DNA of 64,000 bases. Origin: Nocardia carnea NBRC 14403 (GTDB lineage Bacteria; Actinomycetota; Actinomycetes; Mycobacteriales; Mycobacteriaceae). Below are positions 50,284 through 58,766 of the stretch, piece after piece. The notes under the pieces are model-generated. The model was not told where the DNA came from. It ran no database searches and was given only the letters and a program-made list of their open reading frames with translations. The stretch covers positions 87,348 through 151,347 of the forward strand of contig NZ_BAFV01000124.1 in assembly GCF_000308515.1 (NCBI RefSeq). The letters are read 5' to 3'. Positions within the stretch are counted from its first letter, which is position 1, and the number at the start of each line of letters is the position of its first letter. Both the position numbers and the translations under genes were made by a program.

Positions 50284-51608
50284 CAACGCTGGCCCACGGG
50301 ATCGGCGGGGCGTCGGATCTGCCGATCCCGCTGACCTACGCATTGATCGGCGCGGCATGGGCGCTGGCCTTTTCGTTCGCGGTGCTCGCCTTCGCCTGGC
50401 GCGAACCCCGACTGGACCCGGCCGCGCGCGGGAAACCGGTACCGGCGACGGTGCGTGCGGTTGTGGATTCGCCGGTTCTCCGGGCAGTCGTCGCCGTGGG
50501 AAGCGTCGCCGCGACCGCGCTGGTCCTGGCGGTCGGGGTATTCGGTTCCGCCGATCCGGCTGCGAATCCGGTGCCCGGTGTCGTCTACGTGCTCGTCTGG
50601 GTCGGGGTGATGGTGGCCTCGCTGGTCGCCGGACCGGTGTGGAAGCTGCTGTCCCCGGCGCGGGCCGTGCACCGTGCCGTGTGCGCGCTCACCGGTCGCG
50701 CACCCGAATCCGGATGGCTGCGGTATCCGCGGGCGTGGGGCCGATGGCCGGCGGCGTTCGGGCTGTTCACCTTCGTCTGGCTGGAACTGGCCTCCCCCGA
50801 TCCCGGTTCGGTGACCGCCGTGACCGTATGGGTGGCCGGATACCTGGTCGTCACTGTGGTGGGTTTATTCGTTTTCGGCACCGAATGGGCCGAGTACGGC
50901 GACCCGCTGGAGGTGTACAGCAGCCTCCTCGGCCGGTTGAGCCCGCTGGCCCGGGGCCCCGGCGGTGCGTTCGTCCTGCGCTCGCCGCTGGCGAATCTGG
51001 CCGGCAGCCCGGTGGGTCCGGGGTCGGTGGCGGTCGCGGCGACACTGTTGGGTTCCACCGCATTCGACAGCTTCTCGATGTTCGAATGGTGGCGGAGTCT
51101 GCTCGCCGATGCGGGCAGTTCTTCGGGACGCACCATGGTGGGCACCGCCGGGCTGCTGGTGTTCATTGCCGCTGTCGGGGTGAGTTTCCGGTTCGCCGCC
51201 GCGGCCACCGGTGGACTCGCCCGCGCCGAACGCCGCCTGCTCCCGACCCGGCTCGCGTACACCCTGACACCGATCATCGCGGGCTATGTGGTCGCGCACT
51301 ACCTGAGCTTCCTGGTCGAGAAGAGCCAGGCCACCGTGATCCTGTTCGCGGATCCGTTCGGCGCCGGGTGGAACCTGTTCGGCCTGGCCGACCGGGAGGT
51401 CGCCTATCTCCTGTCGGCACATCCGGCAGTGCTGGGCACCCTCAAGGTCGTGGCCGTGGTGACGGGGCATGTGCTGGGTGTCGCCGCCGCCCACGATCGC
51501 TGTCTGCGGCTGCTGCCGCCGGCGCATCGGCTCACCGGCCAGCTCGCGCTCATGCTGCTCATGGTCGGCTACACGTTCACCGGGCTCTATCTGCTCTTCG
51601 ACGCCTGA
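50280..51608 (+). CDS. Integral membrane protein, 'fenitrothion hydrolase'-like
   Basis: A 442-residue membrane protein with about ten helices. Its start, HGIGGASDLPIPLTYALIGAAWAL, resembles membrane proteins labelled fenitrothion hydrolase (FedB/FdpB-like) in actinobacterial annotations; whether these hydrolyse organophosphates physiologically is doubtful. Conserved-looking polar spots within helices include EWAEYGDPLEVYSS, STAFDSFSMFEWW and VAHYLSFLVEKSQ. GTGA overlap with the lipoprotein. Together the four genes suggest a membrane complex with an exported metal-binding lipoprotein. Confidence 0.75.
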   Translation: MTTLAHGIGGASDLPIPLTYALIGAAWALAFSFAVLAFAWREPRLDPAARGKPVPATVRAVVDSPVLRAVVAVGSVAATALVLAVGVFGSADPAANPVPGVVYVLVWVGVMVASLVAGPVWKLLSPARAVHRAVCALTGRAPESGWLRYPRAWGRWPAAFGLFTFVWLELASPDPGSVTAVTVWVAGYLVVTVVGLFVFGTEWAEYGDPLEVYSSLLGRLSPLARGPGGAFVLRSPLANLAGSPVGPGSVAVAATLLGSTAFDSFSMFEWWRSLLADAGSSSGRTMVGTAGLLVFIAAVGVSFRFAAAATGGLARAERRLLPTRLAYTLTPIIAGYVVAHYLSFLVEKSQATVILFADPFGAGWNLFGLADREVAYLLSAHPAVLGTLKVVAVVTGHVLGVAAAHDRCLRLLPPAHRLTGQLALMLLMVGYTFTGLYLLFDA

Positions 51609-51654
51609 ATTCGCGGACGGTACCGGCCGTGGCCGGCGGGACCGGCACCCGATC

Positions 51655-52578
51655 TCAGCCGATCAATCGCCGCTCGGGCTCGGGATGGGCGGTGGATACG
51701 TCCCGCAGGACCGCGCCGGGGGCCAGCTCATGCACCGGCCGGATCGCTTCCACGGCATTGACGCAGGTCAGATGGTCGGCAGGATGGACGCCCGCCATAC
51801 ATTTGAAGCGGACGTTCGCCGTTCCCTTCGCGGTATCGGTGGTGGTGGTGAGCCGGTAGCGCAGCGGTGCCCGGTCCGCGGTGGCCGCCGACCAGATGGA
51901 CCGGTAGCTCAGCGCGGGGCCGAGATCACGGTTCACGATCACCTTTTCGACCGTGCCCGTTTCGTCGGTGACGATATCCACCGTGCCGGCCGGTGTTTCG
52001 GTGCTGCCGGTCGTGCTGCCGAAAACCGCCTCGTCCAGAACATGGAGCCCGGCCGAGTAATAACCGTCCACCAGGGCCGCGGCCCGCGTGGCAACGGCGG
52101 TGTCGACGGCGCCGATCCCGACCTCATCCGGTGGACCCCACGGGTAGACACCGGCCCCGGTGAAATCCAGTTCCTCCACCAGCTCCACCCGGCGAATATC
52201 GCGGGTGACCTCGGTGACCGCCCGAATGAGGCGGGCCGGAACGGTGCTCTGGAATGCGCCTGTCGCATGGAAAACCGAATTCCCGCCGTGGCAGGCATCG
52301 GCGAGGGCGGCTTCGGGGCCGTGGCTGTTCTGCGGCGCCGTGGAGATCACGTCGTACCCTTCGCGTAGCAGGCGCGGCAGTATCGCGGCCGGTGAATCCG
52401 CGGCGATCTCGGCGAAAGACGGTACGTAGACGAGGCATCCGGTGCCGGCGGGTGGTACCTGCGTGCCCGTGATCAGCGCGGTGAGCTCCAGATCGGGCCG
52501 GGCGCCGATCCGGTCCGCGATCGGTTCGGCGAGCAGGCCGGCGCCCAGCACCGCAACGGCGACGGTGGATGAACTCAT
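51655..52578 (-). CDS. Dihydrodipicolinate reductase-fold NAD(P)H-dependent protein
   Basis: A 307-residue oxidoreductase. The N-terminal Rossmann motif VAVLGAGLLAEPIADRI is followed by YDVISTAPQ and a C-terminal alpha/beta domain, like dihydrodipicolinate reductases and amine dehydrogenase-like proteins such as 2,4-diaminopentanoate dehydrogenase. It lacks the complete lysine-pathway active-site signature, so a role in DAP synthesis is unlikely. ATG 52578 follows TGGAGTCCGC. It is convergent with the operon ending at 51608, and no enzyme neighbours hint at the substrate. Confidence 0.75.
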   Translation of the reverse strand: MSSSTVAVAVLGAGLLAEPIADRIGARPDLELTALITGTQVPPAGTGCLVYVPSFAEIAADSPAAILPRLLREGYDVISTAPQNSHGPEAALADACHGGNSVFHATGAFQSTVPARLIRAVTEVTRDIRRVELVEELDFTGAGVYPWGPPDEVGIGAVDTAVATRAAALVDGYYSAGLHVLDEAVFGSTTGSTETPAGTVDIVTDETGTVEKVIVNRDLGPALSYRSIWSAATADRAPLRYRLTTTTDTAKGTANVRFKCMAGVHPADHLTCVNAVEAIRPVHELAPGAVLRDVSTAHPEPERRLIG

Positions 52579-52868
52579 GCGGACTCCAGACGGTAGTGCG
52601 GACGCAGGTCCGGTGTCGGGGTGTTTCGATACCGGTCGGGCCGCCGTCGGGGTGATTCCGTGCCCACCGGCGAGGCTGCTTCCCGTACAAAGCGTAGGCA
52701 ACCGGCGCCGAGTACGGCATCGAAATGGGCGGGTTGTACCGAACCGATCGAGATGACGGAATCGATTGCGTCCTGCGGTGTTCCAGGCCTGGCGTTCGCC
52801 GCAGCCGTACCGTCGGGAGCCAGGTGGCCTCGACCGTGGGCCGAGGCCACATATCGCTGCCCGGGTCG

Positions 52869-53456
52869 CTAGACCTCGGCGACGCAGGTGACGAGTTTGC
52901 GTTCGTCGTAGGTGAAGTAACCGGTGGCCTCCGCAGGGCAACCGGACTCATCGGTGGTGCCCGGCAGGATCGCGAGCACCCGGACCGTTTCGGGCTTACC
53001 CGCGGTGCACGGGCTGTGCGAAGGGCTGTCCATCCCGGCCGGAATGGTCATGCACTGGCCGACGACCCAGTCGATATCGAGGCACAGGGCGCCCTGTTCC
53101 TCGCCACCGAGGGTGACGTAGTAGGTCTGGTCGACGTCGCCGGCGCACTCGTCCTGGGTCGGCGCCTTGGCGACGACCTTGTAGTTCGACTTTTCGCTAC
53201 CGCATTCGGCGTGATCGATTTCGGCGTCCATCATGGTTCCCGACAGGGTCACACACTGGCCGATCTCGGCGTCGAAGGATACGTCGCCGCCCGCGTCGGC
53301 TCCGTTCTGGCCCGGAACGGTGGTCTCCGGGGCCGGGCTCGCGGAACCCGACGAATCCGTGCCGGAACACCCCGACAGTGCGAGTACGGCGCATCCGGCC
53401 ACGACGAACCCGGTGAGCAGGTTCCGGACCCGGGATCCGGGCGTGCGTCTGGACAT
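52869..53456 (-). CDS. Cys-rich lipoprotein with two internal repeats (LppU-like)
   Basis: A 195-residue exported lipoprotein, lipobox LALSGCSG. After a Ser/Pro-rich spacer come two repeats of about 65 residues, each with the order G-Q-C, C, a V-x-x-V strand, C, a Tyr-containing strand and C (first from about residue 58, second from about 131). Eight cysteines therefore fit four disulphides, two per repeat. The pattern resembles mycobacterial LppU. Function unknown; probably cell-envelope. It is followed on the same strand by the reductase-like gene after 290 bp, where I see no convincing gene. Confidence 0.8.
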   Translation of the reverse strand: MSRRTPGSRVRNLLTGFVVAGCAVLALSGCSGTDSSGSASPAPETTVPGQNGADAGGDVSFDAEIGQCVTLSGTMMDAEIDHAECGSEKSNYKVVAKAPTQDECAGDVDQTYYVTLGGEEQGALCLDIDWVVGQCMTIPAGMDSPSHSPCTAGKPETVRVLAILPGTTDESGCPAEATGYFTYDERKLVTCVAEV

Positions 53457-53732
53457 GACAATTCCTCCATCGATATCGATCGCATGAGTGGATGGGGGGA
53501 GAACTCGTGAATCGTTCGACGAGGCACCATGATGTACGCACTACTCGCCGCCCCCGACCCGATCAAGATCATATCCGGTGGGTGCACAGTATGGTCATCG
53601 ACCGGTCGACCCGACGTGACGCGGGTATTGCACGAGGGTGCGCCCCGGTTCCGGAATCGGTGGAATCCGCCGAGTGGCCCGCCCGTGTAGGCAGGTCACC
53701 CGGTCGATCACCGAGTGGTTCTCGTGGGGGAA

Positions 53733-53885
53733 CTATTCGGCATCGGCGGATCCCTTCGGATCCTTGGCGTCCCGCAGAGCGGTTTCGAGTTCCCGCCGGA
53801 GCCGGGCCGCGGTGGCCTCGTCACCTGCGTCCTCGGCGGTGGTGATGTCCTGATTCAGCTGGGCGATCGTATCGCGGGTGCTCAT
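53733..53885 (-). CDS. Small coiled-coil protein, 50 residues
   Basis: A short gene beginning MSTRDTIAQLNQDITTAEDAGDE, with a perfect-looking ribosome site AGGGAGG five bases before the ATG at 53885. The sequence is a single charged amphipathic helix (LNQDITTAEDAGDEATAARLRRELETALRDA) likely to form a coiled coil. No family known to me. It is divergent from ltrA. Confidence 0.7.
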   Translation of the reverse strand: MSTRDTIAQLNQDITTAEDAGDEATAARLRRELETALRDAKDPKGSADAE

Positions 53886-54032
53886 CGAACCTCCCTTCTC
53901 GTCGGGGTGCCGGGCCGTGGGATCCGCGCCGGCATCCTCCACCGACCGCGTGTCCGATTTCCGGCGGTCGAAACATGCGTGCGGGGCCCGGCAGAGCTGC
54001 GACCGGCGGCGCCGGGTGCAAGTATTTGCCGT

Positions 54033-55247
54033 ATGAGTGGAGCCAAGCGGATGCGCCTGCAGCCGGTCGCCCAGGGAGCCGCGGTCACCCAGCTGGAACT
54101 GTTCTTCGATCTGGTGGTGGTCTTCGCCCTCACCAAGGTCACCGATCTGGCCGCCGAGGAGACCTCGGCCGTGAACATGCTGCGGGCGCTGCTGGTCCTG
54201 GCGGTGATGTGGTGGGTGTGGATCGCCTACAGCTGGCTGGGCAATGTGGTGCGGGCCGACGAAGGCCTGGCCCGGGTGGCCGTGTTCACGGCCATGGGCG
54301 CCGCCTTCATCGCCGCGCTGACCATTCCCGAGGCCTTCCACGACCTGCCCGGCGGCTGGTCGGGACCGCTGGTGTTCGCGCTGGCCTATCTGGTGGCCCG
54401 GCTCGTCCACCTGGGTATGTTCTGGCTGGTCAGCGCACACGACCCACAGTTGCGTGGGCAGGTGATCCGCTGGGGGCTGGGGTCGATCACCATCGGCACC
54501 GCACTGCTGGTGGTCGCGGCGACCACCTCGGGAGCCGCGCAGATCTGGTTGTGGATCGCCGCGGTGGTGGGCGATATGGCCTGGACCCTGCTCTCCGGGA
54601 ACGGCTGGCGGGTCAACTCGGCCAAGCATTTCTCCGAGCGCTACGGGTTGATCGTCATCGTGGCGCTGGGGGAATCCATCGTTTCGATCGGAATCGGGGT
54701 CGCCGCGCTGCCCATCTCGTGGCCGATCACCGTGGGCTCGCTGCTGGGCCTGGCCATCTCCGGGCTGCTGTGGTGGGCGTACTTCGACGTCGCGGCGCTG
54801 TCGGTGGAGCACGCGCTGGCCGCGGCCGACGGGGAACGGCAGATCAAGATCGCCCGGAACTGCTATACGTACTGGCACTTCCCGATGATCGCCGGCGTGA
54901 TCGCACTGTCTCTGGGCCTGAAGAAAGTGCTGTACTACGTCGGGGACAGTTCGCATCACCGGCTCACCGACGCGCTGTACGGGATACCGTTGTTCGCCCT
55001 CTACGGCGGTGTCGCGCTGTTCCTCATCGGGCTCGTCGGTGGCAAGGCCTACGCCACCGGGGAGGTCACCGTATCCCGCGTTGTCGCGATCGTGGTCCTG
55101 CTCGCACTGATCCCGTTGGCGGCGGTACTGCCCGCGCTCGCCGCCCTGGCGATCCTGTGCGCGGTCCTCGTCCTGCTGATCGTCTGGGAGACCGTTCGCT
55201 ACGCCGCACCGCGCGACGAAATCCGGCACGGTGAGCATCATTCGTAG
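54033..55247 (+). CDS. ltrA: Low temperature requirement protein A (LtrA) family
   Basis: A 404-residue membrane protein with about ten helices. The N-terminal VTQLELFFDLVVVFALTKVTDL and the middle SAKHFSERYGLIVIVALGESIVSIGIG are the two signature regions of LtrA, first described in Listeria for growth in the cold; the biochemical role is unknown. The ATG at 54033 (MSGAKRMRLQP) is used rather than an in-frame frame running from 53715. A single gene, followed by 187 bp without a gene. Confidence 0.9.
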   Translation: MSGAKRMRLQPVAQGAAVTQLELFFDLVVVFALTKVTDLAAEETSAVNMLRALLVLAVMWWVWIAYSWLGNVVRADEGLARVAVFTAMGAAFIAALTIPEAFHDLPGGWSGPLVFALAYLVARLVHLGMFWLVSAHDPQLRGQVIRWGLGSITIGTALLVVAATTSGAAQIWLWIAAVVGDMAWTLLSGNGWRVNSAKHFSERYGLIVIVALGESIVSIGIGVAALPISWPITVGSLLGLAISGLLWWAYFDVAALSVEHALAAADGERQIKIARNCYTYWHFPMIAGVIALSLGLKKVLYYVGDSSHHRLTDALYGIPLFALYGGVALFLIGLVGGKAYATGEVTVSRVVAIVVLLALIPLAAVLPALAALAILCAVLVLLIVWETVRYAAPRDEIRHGEHHS

Positions 55248-55434
55248 CGGCGCCCCGGCCGGGGAATCGTCGCCGGGCCGGCGCCGGCTCCTGTTCGGCC
55301 GGAGTTCGCGATGCCCGGCGACGGCTGTACCGGCGGAGCGTGCCCGGAGTATCTTCGCCGGAAGGCGGCCGTGACCCACGCCGGGTGTTCCGGCCCAACC
55401 CCGACCGTGCCGTATCGCAACGAAGGAGTCTGCT

Positions 55435-56091
55435 GTGCCGAGGGAACTGGACCTGACCACGGACGAACTACTGTCGACCACGCGAGCGGTACGTAAACGG
55501 CTCGATCTCGAGCGTGAGGTCCCGCTAGAGGTGGTGCGGGAATGTATCGAACTGGCGGTGCAGGCGCCGAGTGGGTCGAACCGGCAGGGCTGGCACTGGG
55601 TCGTCGTCACCGATCCCGGGCAGCGCCGGTCCCTCGGCGAGCTCTACCGCAAGGCATTCGAGGAATATGCGTCGTCCCGGTATTTTCCCGGTAACCAGCT
55701 CAGCGGTGATTCCGAAGCGGATGCGGCCCGGCAGCGAGTCGCGGACTCCGCGCGATATCTGGCCGAGAAGATGGGCGAGGTGCCGACTCTGGTGATCCCC
55801 TGCCAGTCGGGCCGCCTGGACAACGCGTCGAGCGCGGAGAGCGCGTCGTATTGGGGGTCGCTGTTTCCCGCGGCGTGGAGCTTCTGCCTGGCGGCGCGTT
55901 CGCGCGGACTCGGAACATCGTGGACGACACTGCATTTGCGGTACGAGCGGGAAGCGGCGGAAATTCTCGGTATTCCCTACGACAAGGTCTCGCAGGGGGC
56001 GCTGCTCCCGGTGGCCTATACAGTGGGCACAGATTTCAAACCCGCTGCGCGGGCCGATCTCGATCGGATCGTGCACATCGGGGGCTGGTAG
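55435..56091 (+). CDS. Nitroreductase family FMN protein
   Basis: A 218-residue FMN-dependent oxidoreductase. TTRAVRKRLDLEREVP holds the FMN-phosphate Arg residues, AVQAPSGSNRQGWHWVVV is the next signature, and the C-terminal half has GLGTSWTTLHLRYEREAAEILGIPYDKV, as in nitroreductases and iodotyrosine deiodinase-like proteins. GTG start after GAAGGAGTC. Physiological substrate unknown. Confidence 0.9.
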   Translation: MPRELDLTTDELLSTTRAVRKRLDLEREVPLEVVRECIELAVQAPSGSNRQGWHWVVVTDPGQRRSLGELYRKAFEEYASSRYFPGNQLSGDSEADAARQRVADSARYLAEKMGEVPTLVIPCQSGRLDNASSAESASYWGSLFPAAWSFCLAARSRGLGTSWTTLHLRYEREAAEILGIPYDKVSQGALLPVAYTVGTDFKPAARADLDRIVHIGGW

Positions 56092-56240
56092 ACACCCCGA
56101 GCGGGCCTCGTTGCGGTCCTGTCGCCCACTGTCTCGGCGCGTCTGCGGTCGAACGTGAACCACCGCTGGGTACAGCGTTTTTCGCGACTTTCTCGGCCGG
56201 CGTGCGGGCCACCGGTAGCGGGTACCGGCCGGTAGGTCAC

Positions 56241-56265
56241 GTTTCGATCACGTCGAATCGGGTAG
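56241..56265 (+). promoter_or_regulatory. SigF/SigB-type promoter in front of the sigma gene
   Basis: GTTT at 56241-56244, 15 bases, then GGGTAG at 56260-56265, close to the SigF/SigB-type pattern GTTT, about 15 bases, GGGTAT. It lies 57 bp before the sigma factor start, which suggests positive autoregulation. Confidence 0.65.
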
Positions 56266-56322
56266 TTCTGAAGGAAGTCGAGCCGATCAGCGAGCCGATT
56301 GGGAAGACCCGAGGAGCCACCG

Positions 56323-57186
56323 ATGAAGGAAACGACCGCAGTCACCATCGACACACCCGCGAGCCGCAATGCCCGCCCCGGACGGCCGCGCGGCGGGGAC
56401 AGCTACGACAATCTCGAACCCTGGTTCGACAAGCTGGCGGGCCTGGAAGCCGACGATCCACGCTGCCAGGAAATCCGCACCGAAATCGTGCATCTGGGCC
56501 TACCGCTCGCCGACCATATCGCCCGGCGGTTCAGCGGTCGCGGCGAGGCATTCGACGATCTGCTCCAAATCGCCCGGATGGGTCTGGTGCAGGCCGTGGA
56601 CCGCTTCGATGTGAGCCGGGGGAGTTCGTTCCTGTCGTTTGCCGTGCCCACCATCATGGGCGAGGTGCGCCGGCATTTCCGCGACCACACCTGGGCCGTG
56701 CGGGTGCCGCGCGGTACCAAGGAACTGCATCTGCGCATCGGCCCGGCCTCCGAAGTACTGTTCCAGCGGCTCGGCCGGACACCGACCGCCCGCGAGATCG
56801 CCGCGGAAGTCGGGGCCGAGCTGACCGAGGTCACCCAGGCGCTGATTGCCGGTAACGGGCATACCAGCAACTCCCTGGACGCCGCGGTCCGCGAACACGA
56901 CGACGAGACCCCGCCCCCGGCGGTGCTCACCAAGCTGGGCACCGAAGAACCCTGCTTCGGGCTGCTCGAGGATGCCATGGCGGTACGCCCGCTCATCGAA
57001 CAGTTGCCGCGGCGCGAACGCCAGATCCTCGTCTGGCGCTACTTCGGCAATATGACCCAGAACCAGATCGCGCAGCGGCTGGGTATTTCGCAGATGCAGG
57101 TCTCCCGGATCCTCGGCAAAACCCTCGAAACTCTGCGCGAACAGGCCCTCGCCGAACCGGACACCGCTGCCCCGATGGCGGCCTGA
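56323..57186 (+). CDS. sigF: SigF/SigB-type RNA polymerase sigma factor
   Basis: A 287-residue group 3 sigma factor of the stress/sporulation type: region 2 (GEAFDDLLQIARMGLVQAVDRFDVSRGSSFLSFAVPTIMGEVRRHFRD), region 3 (LFQRLGRTPTAREIAAEVG) and region 4 (LPRRERQILVWRYFGNMTQNQIAQRLGISQMQVSRILGKTLETLR). In mycobacteria SigF controls general stress and envelope genes through anti-sigma and anti-anti-sigma proteins; neither is beside it here. ATG 56323 follows GAGGAG by six bases. It is convergent with the sensor kinase. Confidence 0.9.
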   Translation: MKETTAVTIDTPASRNARPGRPRGGDSYDNLEPWFDKLAGLEADDPRCQEIRTEIVHLGLPLADHIARRFSGRGEAFDDLLQIARMGLVQAVDRFDVSRGSSFLSFAVPTIMGEVRRHFRDHTWAVRVPRGTKELHLRIGPASEVLFQRLGRTPTAREIAAEVGAELTEVTQALIAGNGHTSNSLDAAVREHDDETPPPAVLTKLGTEEPCFGLLEDAMAVRPLIEQLPRRERQILVWRYFGNMTQNQIAQRLGISQMQVSRILGKTLETLREQALAEPDTAAPMAA

Positions 57187-57203
57187 GCGAACGCGACCGG
57201 CGG

Positions 57204-58766
57204 TTATCGGGCCAGCGGGATCGAGACCACGAAACGAGCCCCGCCCGGTACACCGTTCTCGACCCGGATGGACCCGCCGTGTCGTTCGACCACATCACGG
57301 ACGATGGCCAACCCCAGCCCGGCTCCGCCCTCGTCGCGGCTGCGGGCCTCGTCGAGCCGGACGAAACGCTGGAATATCCGTTCCCGATCCGCCTCGGGTA
57401 CTCCGGCCCCGTCGTCGGCGACCACGAGCACCGCGGCCCCGTCCACACATTCCAGCGAGACCTGAACCAGGGTCGCAGTGTGCCGCTGCGCGTTGTCGAC
57501 CAGATTGCCCAGTACACGGGCCAGCTGGGTGCCGCTACCGGTGAGCTCGACGGGCTCGTCCGGCAGCTCGGTCTCGACCGGGACACGGTCGCCGGTCCGC
57601 CGCGACAGTTCGCCGGCCACGAGTGCCGCGATATCCACCCGGCCGGGCCGCGGCCGTTCCCCGGCATCCAGGCGGGCCAGCAGCAAGAGATCCGTCGCCA
57701 GATGTTCCAGCCGCACGGTATCGCCGAGCAGGCCCTCGAGTTCGAGCAGATCCGGATGCGCCTGCGCGACCTCGAGCTGGGCCCGCAGACTGGCGATCGG
57801 GGTGCGCAACTCGTGCGCCGCATCGGCGATGAACCGGCGCTGCCGGTCGGCGGACTGCTCCAGCGCCGCCAGGGTGTCGTTGGTGGTCGCCGCGAGGAGG
57901 GCGATCTCGTCGCGCGCCGGTGGTTCGGGGACGCGCCGGGACAGATCACCGTGCATGATCTCGGCGAGTTCGCGGCGAATGGCTTCCACCGGGCGTAACG
58001 CGCGCCGGGTGACGAACCAGGTCACCACCGACACCACCGCCAGCACCGGGAGCAGCCCGATCAGCATGGCGCGCCGGGCATCGGCGACCGCGCTGTCGGC
58101 GGTATCGAGTGCGGCACCGGCATAGACGGTGACCGGTTGCCCGTCGGCGGTGGTCGCGGCAAGTGCGGCGACCCGGAAATGGTCGGGAGCCGAAGCATCG
58201 CCGACCCGCAGATATGCCTCGCCCACGACGGCGTCGGTGGTCGACGGCGCCGCCGCGACACTGCTTCCCGGTGATGCGGCGATACCCGCGGCGGTGGCGG
58301 CGTCCGGGGTGTCGCTGTCGGATTCCTCGTCCGAATCGTCGTCCGCTTCGTCTACATCCTCTTCCTCGTCGTTCTCGTTCTCTTCCTCGTCGTCCTCGGG
58401 CTCGTCGTCGTCCGGGCCGGATTCGTCCGCTTCGTACGGACCGAAATCGGCCATCGGCCGCCTGCCGCGCAGTTCCTCGTCGGCGGCGAGTACCCGGCCG
58501 TCCGGTGCGACGATCTGCACCGGTTCGTCGTCCGGATCGGGGAACCGCACTGCCGCGAGATCGGTGCCGCGGCCGATCCGGTCGGCAATATCGCGCGCCG
58601 TGTGCTCGGCCTGCGTGCTCGCACTCTCGACGAGGTTGTCCCGCAGTACAACGAGCACGATCAGGCCCGCCGCCACCAATGCCACGGCCACGACAGCCGT
58701 GGCGGCGGTGGTGGTGCGGGCCCGCACCGAACTCCACCACCGGCGGCGCGGGGTGCGCTCAGCCAC
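57204..58766 (-). CDS. Sensor histidine kinase with a highly acidic sensor loop
   Basis: A 520-residue kinase. Membrane helices lie at about 22-42 and 233-253, enclosing an extracytoplasmic domain in which residues 114-155 contain 29 Asp or Glu. HAMP follows (about 254-306), then the phospho-acceptor His318 in FIADAAHELRTP, the N box NLVDNAQRH and the G boxes DDGAGVPEADRERIF and GGAGLGLAIV. The GTG at 58766 overlaps the response regulator by eight bases. Acidic sensor loops in PhoQ bind divalent cations, so Mg, Ca or another cation is the suggested signal. Confidence 0.9.
   Translation of the reverse strand: MAERTPRRRWWSSVRARTTTAATAVVAVALVAAGLIVLVVLRDNLVESASTQAEHTARDIADRIGRGTDLAAVRFPDPDDEPVQIVAPDGRVLAADEELRGRRPMADFGPYEADESGPDDDEPEDDEEENENDEEEDVDEADDDSDEESDSDTPDAATAAGIAASPGSSVAAAPSTTDAVVGEAYLRVGDASAPDHFRVAALAATTADGQPVTVYAGAALDTADSAVADARRAMLIGLLPVLAVVSVVTWFVTRRALRPVEAIRRELAEIMHGDLSRRVPEPPARDEIALLAATTNDTLAALEQSADRQRRFIADAAHELRTPIASLRAQLEVAQAHPDLLELEGLLGDTVRLEHLATDLLLLARLDAGERPRPGRVDIAALVAGELSRRTGDRVPVETELPDEPVELTGSGTQLARVLGNLVDNAQRHTATLVQVSLECVDGAAVLVVADDGAGVPEADRERIFQRFVRLDEARSRDEGGAGLGLAIVRDVVERHGGSIRVENGVPGGARFVVSIPLAR

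Noticed and set aside
51623..51640. Short GC inverted repeat (CCGGCC-GT-GGCCGG) between convergent genes
   Set aside because: The loop of two bases is too small for a stable hairpin, and such short GC repeats are frequent by chance here.
52575..52850. Minus-strand frame ending in an ATGA overlap with the reductase-fold gene
   Set aside because: Third-position G/C content is clearly lower than in neighbouring genes, there is no convincing start or domain, and the reductase has its own ribosome site.
53733..55610. Very long minus-strand frame (about 625 codons) covering ltrA
   Set aside because: Most of it is antisense to ltrA and rich in Gln, His, Arg and Asp. Only its last 50 codons, with their own ribosome site, are kept as a gene.
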